The position numbers were made by a program, and so were the translations under genes. From NCBI GenBank assembly GCA_041477005.1, contig JBGOUJ010000203.1, positions 1-11,335 of the forward strand: 11,335 nt of DNA. Direction: 5' to 3'. This DNA is from JBGOUJ01 sp041477005 (lineage in GTDB: Bacteria > Acidobacteriota > Terriglobia > Bryobacterales > JACQDG01). Under the pieces are notes generated by a model, which was not told the DNA's origin, ran no database searches, and was given only the letters and a program-made list of their open reading frames with translations. Positions 6,753-11,335 of this stretch are shown here, piece by piece. Numbering within the stretch: position 1 is the first letter of the stretch; each line of letters begins with the position of its first letter.

Positions 6753-6886
6753 GCCGTTCAGGTAGATGCCGTCGCGGCCGCTGAACTCGGGATTGAACCC
6801 CGAGCCAAGCTTGAGCAGCGCCGAGACGCGTCCGCGGACTTCGACGCCTCCCTGGGTTGGCTGGAAGATGCCGGCCACCAGTTGCA
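6753..6886 (-). pseudogene. Broken internal copy of a Wzt-type ATPase gene (residues 67-110)
   Basis: This segment aligns without gaps to 3529-3662 of the complete ATPase gene, with about 19 differences in 134 bases by my count (roughly 86% identity). In frame on the minus strand it reads QLVAGIFQPTQGG, then VRGRVSALLKLGSGFNPEFS and GRDGIYLNG, matching residues 67-110, the stretch after Walker A. There is no start codon, Walker A, signature or Walker B. It sits 10 bases past the stop of the permease gene, exactly where the first residues of a partner ATPase would be expected. It may therefore be the relic of the permease's original partner after loss of both ends. Its upper edge is the 19-base repeat shared with the other fragment. 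Confidence 0.85.
6868..6886 (+). repeat. 19-base direct repeat, right copy
   Basis: ATGCCGGCCACCAGTTGCA, identical to 4639-4657 and 3644-3662 and in the same orientation. ATPase homology stops exactly at its upper edge; beyond it come CTACACTAGACTAG and the permease stop codon. Confidence 0.8.
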
Positions 6887-6896
6887 CTACACTAGA

Positions 6897-7709
6897 CTAG
6901 AGGACGTCGGCGAAGCCCTTCTTGGTGTGGCGGAAGAAGAGGCCGCCGAGGATGAACGTAGCGACCGCGAAGAGGGTGAGCAGGGCCAGGTCGCGCGCGG
7001 CGGGCGGGTGAGCGGAGAGGATGCTGGTGCGGTAGCCGCGTACGGCGTAGACGAGGGGATTGAAGGTCACCAGCCAGTGCAGCGCCGGCGGGAACTGGTT
7101 TTCGGCGATGAAGATGGGCGTCAGCCAGAACCAGAAGGTGAGAAGCACCGAGAGGACCTGAGCGGTGTCGCGCAGAAAAACGTGGAGGCTCGAAGCGATC
7201 CAGGCCAGTCCCAGGCTGAACAATCCTATTAAAAAGAGGTATAGGGGCAGAATGATCAGCATGGCGCTCACGTGTTTCAGCCAGACGGCCACGGCGGTGA
7301 CAAGGAGCGCGAGGGCCAGGAAATGGCTCAGCAGATTCGAGAGGAAAATCGCTACCGGCACGATCTCGGCCGGGAAAACGCTCTTCTTGATCAGGTTTGC
7401 GTAATCGACCAGGGCGGAGGCCGAGCGCTGGACCGTTTCCTGGAACAGCAGCCAGGGCAGCATGCCGGCAAAGAGGAAGATCGGGTAATTGTCCGTCAAC
7501 TGGCCGGGGCCGAGGCGCACGCGCAGGCAGTAGGTGAAGATGAAGGTGTAGGCGACGAGCAGCACCAGGGGATGGATGAGGCCCCAGATCCAGCCGACGG
7601 CCGAGCCGACGAATCGCTGCTCGAAATCGCGCCGCACCAGTTGAAAGATCAGGCTGCGCTGGCGCACCAGGTTCCGCAGAAACAGCGTCCCCGGCAGGTG
7701 TGTTGCCAT
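6897..7709 (-). CDS. wzm: Wzm-type ABC exporter permease for polysaccharide
   Basis: 270 residues from the ATG at 7709, the usual length for this ABC-2 family. An amphipathic N-terminus leads into LVRRDFEQRFVGSAVGWIWG and six predicted membrane segments. Typical marks of O-antigen and capsule exporters are the N-terminal RRDFEQRF motif, FAGMLPWLLFQETVQRS, WFWLTPIF and FNPLVYAVRGYR. The open frame extends upstream to 7997, but the added part has no family character. The permease would form the channel moving lipid-linked polysaccharide across the inner membrane, powered by the ATPase at 2581-3858. That partner is not adjacent as it normally is: only a 44-residue relic of an ATPase follows. A TTGACT-17-TACCCT promoter sits so close that the message would begin at about the ATG. 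Confidence 0.9.
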   Translation of the reverse strand: MATHLPGTLFLRNLVRQRSLIFQLVRRDFEQRFVGSAVGWIWGLIHPLVLLVAYTFIFTYCLRVRLGPGQLTDNYPIFLFAGMLPWLLFQETVQRSASALVDYANLIKKSVFPAEIVPVAIFLSNLLSHFLALALLVTAVAVWLKHVSAMLIILPLYLFLIGLFSLGLAWIASSLHVFLRDTAQVLSVLLTFWFWLTPIFIAENQFPPALHWLVTFNPLVYAVRGYRTSILSAHPPAARDLALLTLFAVATFILGGLFFRHTKKGFADVL

Positions 7710-7716
7710 CACAGGC

Positions 7717-7745
7717 AGGGTAACGGGCGAATGGGGAAAAGTCAA
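7717..7745 (-). promoter_or_regulatory. Promoter of the permease gene, leaderless type
   Basis: On the minus strand, TTGACT (7745-7740), a 17-base spacer and TACCCT (7722-7717) match a housekeeping sigma promoter in four to five positions per box. Seven bases separate the -10 box from the ATG at 7709, so the transcript would start at or next to the start codon. This fits the absence of a Shine-Dalgarno there. Confidence 0.5.
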
Positions 7746-7826
7746 AAGGCTAAGGCGGCCGACGGGCGGGCCACCCACGCTTAGCGCCGAGCCGCGCGGC
7801 GACCGGACGCGCCATCTGCTAGCGTG

Positions 7827-7835
7827 TGCTATACA
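7827..7835 (+). promoter_or_regulatory. Possible extended -10 promoter for the antitoxin-like gene
   Basis: TGCTATACA fits the extended -10 pattern TGnTATAnT in all but one position. It lies about 44 bases before the ATG at 7879, in the divergent gap with the permease. No -35 box is evident. Confidence 0.3.
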
Positions 7836-7878
7836 AGAAGCAGCGGAGACGGTTTTTGCCGAAAGCGCCTTCAAGCCG

Positions 7879-8202
7879 ATGAGAGCGAAACCAAAGAACA
7901 TGATCCGAAAGATCCGGCTCCCGCTGGCCGGCGATACCGAGCTGGATGCTTTCTTCAGCCGGCACGATGGCACGGAACTGGTCCAGCAGGGCATCATGGA
8001 GATCGACCCGAACCGGGGAGACCTGGAGCGGATGCTGCTCGAATACTGGAATCAGCCGAACACGAAGCAGGTGAACATTCGGATCCCGGCTGCCGCAAAG
8101 CGGATGATCGAGCGGCTGGCCCAGCGAAAAACGGTGGAAGTCTCGACGCTGGTGCGTATATGGGTGATTGAGAGCATGCGCCGCGAGGCCGCCCAACCTT
8201 AG
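7879..8202 (+). CDS. CopG-type ribbon-helix-helix antitoxin-like protein
   Basis: 107 residues. The C-terminal part, VNIRIPAAAKRMIERLAQ followed by VEVSTLVRIWVIESMRRE (about 65-103), has the strand-helix-helix pattern of CopG/Arc-type antitoxins: a beta strand that pairs in the dimer and contacts DNA, then two helices. The N-terminal part, with ELDAFFSRHDGTELV (about 21-35), resembles the toxin-contacting region of the CopG-antitoxin family (BrnA-like). ATG 7879 is the first start; ATG 7900 (residue 8) is an alternative, and neither has a clear ribosome site. No toxin gene adjoins it: upstream is the divergent permease and downstream are repeats and a sigma factor. It is either a solitary regulator or the remnant of a toxin-antitoxin pair. 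Confidence 0.65.
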   Translation: MRAKPKNMIRKIRLPLAGDTELDAFFSRHDGTELVQQGIMEIDPNRGDLERMLLEYWNQPNTKQVNIRIPAAAKRMIERLAQRKTVEVSTLVRIWVIESMRREAAQP

Positions 8203-8240
8203 CCATCAGTAATCAGCCGTCAGCCATCAGCCATCAGCTA
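8201..8240. repeat. Heptamer repeat cluster (AGCCATC type), left of the sigma gene
   Basis: Imperfect copies of AGCCATC/AGCCGTC follow the antitoxin stop, with AGCCATCAGCCATCAGC at the end of the block. The related block at 9045-9075 reads in the opposite sense (CTGATAG type), so the two form a loose inverted pair around the sigma factor gene. Confidence 0.6.
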
Positions 8241-8313
8241 CCGTCCTCCGGTCCAAGCTGGTCGCGGAGTGCTGACATCTGACGGCCGAGAGCTTATCCC
8301 ATTTGGTATCATA

Positions 8314-8339
8314 GTGGTACCACCTTCCCATGCTATATT
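8314..8339 (+). promoter_or_regulatory. Candidate operator and -10 box of the sigma factor gene
   Basis: The perfect 10-base palindrome GTGGTACCAC (8314-8323) lies where a -35 box would be expected relative to TATATT at 8334-8339. A related GGTATC half-site precedes it at about 8305. A leader of about 60 bases would follow, up to the start codon at 8408. No protein can be assigned to the palindrome. Confidence 0.3.
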
Positions 8340-8407
8340 GAAGGCGAATTTGCAGCTCCTTCGACTTTTTGGCGCTGCTTCGCGTCTGTCTTGATCGGGA
8401 GTCAGAG

Positions 8408-8956
8408 TTGATTTTCCGCGAGGTTGAGGATCGCGACCTGGTTTTGGCTGCGCGCCAGGGGGATGTGGACGCCTACAACCGGCTTGTCTCGCGCTGGGAG
8501 AAACGCGTCTACAACTACCTGCTGCGGGTGGTCAAGAACCGGGAAGACGCCCTCGACCTGAGCCAGGAGACGTTTCTGAAAGCCTACCGCTATCTGCGGC
8601 GGCTGGAGGAAGTGGAGCGCTTTCCACAGTGGCTGTTCCGCATCGCGCACAACGAAGCCTTTACGCAGTTCCGCAAAGAGAAGCTGGACTTCGAAGAGGA
8701 CTCGCGTGAGCGCGGGAGCGGGCGGGCCATACCGGTGGCCGGACGGGCGGTGTATCCGCTCGAGCTGGAGCTGGCGGTGGAAGGCGCCCTGGACCGACTG
8801 AGCCCGGAACAGCGCGAAGCCGTAGTGCTGAAGGTTTACCAGGGCTTCAAGTTTGATGAGATCGCCCAGATCCAGTCCTGTCCGGTTTCGACCGTCAAGT
8901 CCCGTCTCTACGCGGCCTTTGAACTCCTGAAGACTGTGCTCGCGCCGGTGGCCTAG
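8408..8956 (+). CDS. ECF-family RNA polymerase sigma factor
   Basis: 182 residues from the TTG at 8408, which has GGGAG six bases upstream; a TTG at 8369 would add 13 residues without a ribosome site. Region 2 runs over about residues 10-90: LVLAARQGDVDAYNRLV, DALDLSQETFLKAYR (core-polymerase binding and -10 recognition) and FPQWLFRIAHNEA. Region 4 covers about 128-180: LDRLSPEQREAVVLKVYQGF, then the helix-turn-helix FDEIAQIQSCPVSTVKSRLY, which reads the -35 element. Regions 1 and 3 are missing, as in all group 4 (extracytoplasmic function) factors. The zinc-binding membrane protein that follows is its probable anti-sigma factor. Between them lies a hairpin with repeats, so their expression ratio could be set at that point. 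The regulon is unknown. Confidence 0.92.
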   Translation: MIFREVEDRDLVLAARQGDVDAYNRLVSRWEKRVYNYLLRVVKNREDALDLSQETFLKAYRYLRRLEEVERFPQWLFRIAHNEAFTQFRKEKLDFEEDSRERGSGRAIPVAGRAVYPLELELAVEGALDRLSPEQREAVVLKVYQGFKFDEIAQIQSCPVSTVKSRLYAAFELLKTVLAPVA

Positions 8957-9007
8957 GTATTCACCCCGGCGGCAGAGAGCAACACAGGGGTGCTGATATG
9001 CGCAGTG

Positions 9008-9077
9008 CAGCCATCAGTTTTCAGCACACCGAAGGCTCCGGTTGCTGACGGCTGATAGCTGATAGCTGATAGCTATC
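9008..9077 (+). repeat. Hairpin plus tandem GCTGATA heptamers between sigma and anti-sigma genes
   Basis: A stem of TCAGCA (9021-9026) with TGCTGA (9043-9048) continues as ACCG (9028-9031) with CGGT (9039-9042), giving 10 pairs with one bulged base and a 7-base loop. It is followed by three tandem GCTGATA units at 9051-9071 and GCTATC. The upstream CAGCCATCAG (9008-9017) can alternatively pair with 9045-9054, with one mismatch. There is no T-tract, so it is more likely a dispersed repeat or an mRNA-stability element than a terminator. It ends about 20 bases before the next start codon. Confidence 0.6.
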
Positions 9078-9095
9078 TTCGAATGAGGTGATGAC

Positions 9096-9617
9096 ATGAG
9101 TTGTTCTCCGTTTGATCTGCGGGACTACTGCTTCGAGGAGCTGCGGGCCGAGGAGCGGCGTCAGGTGGAAGCCCACCTGGGCGCCTGCAGCAACTGTCGC
9201 GAAGAGGTGGAGCGGCTGCAGGCGACCCACCGCACACTGCTGCGGCTACAGGAGGAAGAGGTTCCGCGCCGCATCGCCTTTGTCTCTGACAAAGTCTTTG
9301 AACCCTCCACGGCAGCTCGCTGGTGGGCCAAGTGGTTGGGCGGCATGCCGCGGTTTGCCTTCTCGGCTGCGCTGTTGCTGGCGGTGTTTTTCACCGGGGC
9401 GTGGATCTCGCGGCCGTCAATCACGGTCGAGAAGGGCCGCTGGCAGGTCGCCTTCGGGGGCGGGGACTCCCGCGTGGAACAGACCCTGGCCGCGGTCGAG
9501 GCCCGGCACGCCGCCGAAATGAGCGACGTGAAGGAAAGCTACGAAATCTTGGTCAAGGAGATGAACGTGCTATATCGCCAGGCGGCGGAAACGCGGCCGG
9601 CGACGTTCAGACAGTAA
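9096..9617 (+). CDS. Zinc-binding transmembrane anti-sigma factor
   Basis: 173 residues from the ATG at 9096, preceded by GAGGTGAT. The N-terminus is a ZAS/zf-HC2 domain with H27-x3-C31-x2-C34 (HLGACSNC); C3 or C12 could supply the fourth zinc ligand. This domain holds the ECF sigma factor inactive in the cytoplasm. A single membrane segment lies at about 87-104 (FAFSAALLLAVFFTGAWI). The outer part is helical and charged (EQTLAAVEARHAAEMSDVKE and onward) and is probably the sensor side. It lies 140 bases downstream of the sigma gene and 6 bases before a secreted protein. The partner assignment follows the family rule that ECF factors and their regulators are adjacent; the signal it senses is unknown. 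Confidence 0.88.
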   Translation: MSCSPFDLRDYCFEELRAEERRQVEAHLGACSNCREEVERLQATHRTLLRLQEEEVPRRIAFVSDKVFEPSTAARWWAKWLGGMPRFAFSAALLLAVFFTGAWISRPSITVEKGRWQVAFGGGDSRVEQTLAAVEARHAAEMSDVKESYEILVKEMNVLYRQAAETRPATFRQ

Positions 9618-9623
9618 ACGCTT

Positions 9624-10166
9624 ATGACCCTTTCTACGATTTGCACTTTACTGATGGCCGCCGCCACCATGACGGCGACCGACGGCCGCGCCTTGCGCGC
9701 GACGCTGAAGAACTCGGAGCAGACCATCGACGATCGGCTCCAGCAGATGACTGCCCGCGCGCCCTTCGCCCTGCTGGGAACCGCACGCGGCGCTTACCTG
9801 GCCGGCTACGGCGCTGTCTTTACCGCCGAGGTGAACCTGGCACCGGTGGCCGGCCTCAGCCCCTTCCGCCCGGCCTACACGCCGCAGGAGATCCAGGGCC
9901 TGAACAAGCAGAAGCGCGAGAAGCTGAGCGCGCTGAAAGCGGGGATGCGCCAGTTGCTCATGGAGCAGGCGGCTGCTCTGCCACAAGTGCCGCCGAACGA
10001 GAAGATCGCCATCGCGGTCACCCTGTTCAACTTCCGCTGGGAGGACACCACCGGGCTGCCTTCCCAAGTGGTCATGCAGTCGACAAAGCAAGCGCTGCTG
10101 GACTTGCAGGCCCGCCGCGCCGGGCCCGAGGCGCAGGAGCGGGCGATTGAAGGGGCGGAGTTCTAG
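9624..10166 (+). CDS. Secreted or periplasmic protein of unknown function
   Basis: 180 residues. The first about 18 residues (STICTLLMAAATMTA) form a weak signal-like hydrophobic stretch without basic residues at the start. The rest is soluble: a helix NSEQTIDDRLQQM, then LGTARGAYLAGYGAVFTAEV, which is predicted beta-rich, a lysine-rich helix (LNKQKREKLSALKAGM) and NEKIAIAVTLFNFRWED near the C-terminus. I do not recognise a named family. It starts 6 bases after the anti-sigma gene and its stop directly abuts the ATG of the secretion ATPase, so all three are probably one transcript. It may be an envelope component controlled by, or sensed through, the sigma/anti-sigma pair. No ribosome site is obvious at 9624; ATG 9654 is an alternative start. 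Confidence 0.7.
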   Translation: MTLSTICTLLMAAATMTATDGRALRATLKNSEQTIDDRLQQMTARAPFALLGTARGAYLAGYGAVFTAEVNLAPVAGLSPFRPAYTPQEIQGLNKQKREKLSALKAGMRQLLMEQAAALPQVPPNEKIAIAVTLFNFRWEDTTGLPSQVVMQSTKQALLDLQARRAGPEAQERAIEGAEF

Positions 10167-11335
10167 ATGGACCAGCGCCTGGGCCAGATCCTGATCCGGC
10201 GCGGGCTGCTGCAGCCGGCGGACCTCGACAAAGCCCTGGAGCTGCAGCGCGAGCGGGGCGACAAGATCGGCCGCATCCTGGTCGATCTCGGCTTTGTCGC
10301 CCAGCGCGACGTGCTGGCGGCGCTCGCCGAGCAGCAGGGCATACCGCTGGTCTCGGCCCAGCAGTTCCCGGCGGTGTCGCCGGAGCTCGAAGGCATCGCC
10401 CCGCGCTACATGCGGCAGTTCAAGTTTCTGCCGGTCGAGATCGAGGATTCGACCGTCACGCTGGCCATGGCGGACCCGCTCGACTTCGAAACCATCAACA
10501 CCGTCCGGCTCTTCACCAAGCTGCAGGTGAAGACCGCCATCGCCGGCGAGCAGGAGATCCTCGACGCCATCGATAAGTATTACGGCGAGGGCGAGCAGAA
10601 CGTGTCGGCGGCCGGGAGCGGCGTCACCGGGGCCGGCCTCTTTGAAGAAGAGCAGGAGATCGAGCACCTGCGGGACATGGCCAGCGAAGCGCCGGTGATC
10701 CGGCTGGTGAACTCGATGATCGCGCTCGCGCTCGACCGGCGGGCGAGCGACATCCACATCGAGCCTTACGAAAAGGAGTTCCGCGTCCGCTATCGCATCG
10801 ACGGCGTGCTGCACGAGCAGGAGCCGCCGCCGCGCGAGCTCAAGGCCGCCGTGACCTCGCGGCTGAAGCTCATGGCCAAGCTCAACATCGCCGAGCGCCG
10901 GCTCCCGCAAGACGGCCGCATCAAGCTGAAAGTGCTCGGCCACGAGGTGGACCTGCGCGTCTCGACCCTGCCGACGCTCTACGGCGAAAGCGTGGTCATG
11001 CGCCTGCTCGACCGCAGCGCGGGCGACTTCTACGACCTGCAGAAACTCGGCTTCGACCAGCACATGCTCTCCCGCATGGAGTTTTACACCTCGCTGCCCC
11101 ATGGCATCCTCCTGGTCACCGGGCCGACCGGAAGCGGTAAATCGACCACGCTCTATTCGGCGCTGAAGCGCATCAACCTGCCCGACAAGAAGATCATCAC
11201 GATCGAGGACCCGGTGGAATACCAGATGGACGGCATCAACCAGATCCATGTGAATCCGCAGATCGGGCTGACGTTCGCCGCCGGGCTGCGGCACATCGTG
11301 CGCCAGGACCCGGACGTGATCATGGTGGGAGAGAT
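10167..11335 (+). CDS. gspE: GspE/PilB-family secretion ATPase with MshEN domain (3' end outside the window)
   Basis: 389 complete codons are visible of a protein usually about 560-570 residues long. Residues 4-27 and 33-56 are two MshEN motifs, the first starting RLGQILIRRGLL and ending at Q27, the second starting KIGRILVDLGF and ending at Q56. In this family these bind cyclic-di-GMP. The ATPase core has the Asp box ASDIHIEPYE (D195), the Arg-rich RVRYRIDG, RLPQDGRIKL, Walker A GPTGSGKS (319-326), EDPVEY (347-352) and Walker B DVIMVGE at the window edge. It is the cytoplasmic hexameric motor for assembly of a type II secretion pseudopilus; a type IV pilus PilB is the main alternative, since the distinguishing partners lie beyond the window. 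The ATG at 10167 follows the previous stop with no gap and has GGGGCGGAG upstream. Confidence 0.9.
   Translation, partial: MDQRLGQILIRRGLLQPADLDKALELQRERGDKIGRILVDLGFVAQRDVLAALAEQQGIPLVSAQQFPAVSPELEGIAPRYMRQFKFLPVEIEDSTVTLAMADPLDFETINTVRLFTKLQVKTAIAGEQEILDAIDKYYGEGEQNVSAAGSGVTGAGLFEEEQEIEHLRDMASEAPVIRLVNSMIALALDRRASDIHIEPYEKEFRVRYRIDGVLHEQEPPPRELKAAVTSRLKLMAKLNIAERRLPQDGRIKLKVLGHEVDLRVSTLPTLYGESVVMRLLDRSAGDFYDLQKLGFDQHMLSRMEFYTSLPHGILLVTGPTGSGKSTTLYSALKRINLPDKKIITIEDPVEYQMDGINQIHVNPQIGLTFAAGLRHIVRQDPDVIMVGE

Noticed and set aside
6232..6765. 177-codon plus-strand frame across the winged-helix paralogue and the stem-loop region
   Set aside because: It overlaps the better supported minus-strand gene, has no ribosome site, and its product has no recognisable features.
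4639..6886. Classic phage or integrative element inserted at an att site in the ATPase gene
   Set aside because: No integrase or transposase gene is present, and the order of the gene halves is the reverse of what an insertion into the gene would leave.
9648..11294. 548-codon open frame on the minus strand, opposite the secretion ATPase and the secreted protein
   Set aside because: It is antisense to a gene with clear Walker and Asp-box motifs. Its product is His/Leu/Arg/Asp-rich without any domain, typical of a high-GC shadow frame.

Overview
The window looks like part of a high-GC chromosome from a Gram-negative, soil-type bacterium, most likely Acidobacteriota. This is inferred from the GC-rich codon use, the intergenic families of heptamer repeats and CACAGAGAG-type inverted repeats, and an ECF sigma / zinc-binding anti-sigma / secreted protein / GspE-type ATPase series. 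No marker gene here settles the taxonomy.

Left third (1-3858): the tail of an unidentified gene (2-130) converges on a minus-strand polysaccharide block. That block holds a large membrane-anchored fusion of a GT2 and a GT4 glycosyltransferase (212-2605) and a complete Wzt-type ABC ATPase with a C-terminal glycan-recognition domain (2581-3858), overlapping by 25 bases. The matching Wzm-type permease is also on the minus strand, but about 3 kb upstream at 6897-7709. Together they would make an ABC exporter for a lipid-linked polysaccharide, with the glycosyltransferase building its cargo.

Middle third (3859-6896): the gap between permease and ATPase is a visibly less GC-rich accessory patch. 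It holds a toxin-antitoxin-like pair (unknown helical protein plus a truncated PIN-domain protein), two broken copies of the ATPase gene (residues 1-74 at 4575-4853 and residues 67-110 at 6753-6886), and between those copies a compact module of three small genes: a winged-helix protein, a three-helix membrane protein overlapping it by 4 bases, and a convergent paralogue of the winged-helix protein. The two ATPase fragments meet the patch edges at an identical 19-base sequence. Joining the segment 4639-6886 end to end through that sequence would rebuild a continuous in-frame ATPase N-terminus. This arrangement and the winged-helix/membrane module are the most unusual things in the window.

Right third (7710-11335): all plus strand. 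A solitary CopG-type antitoxin-like protein is followed by an ECF sigma factor flanked by heptamer repeats, its probable zinc-binding membrane anti-sigma factor, an unrecognised secreted protein, and the start of a GspE/PilB-family secretion ATPase. The ATPase carries two intact MshEN motifs (predicted cyclic-di-GMP binding) and runs off the window end. The last three genes are nearly contiguous and probably form an operon that couples an envelope signal to secretion or pilus-like machinery.
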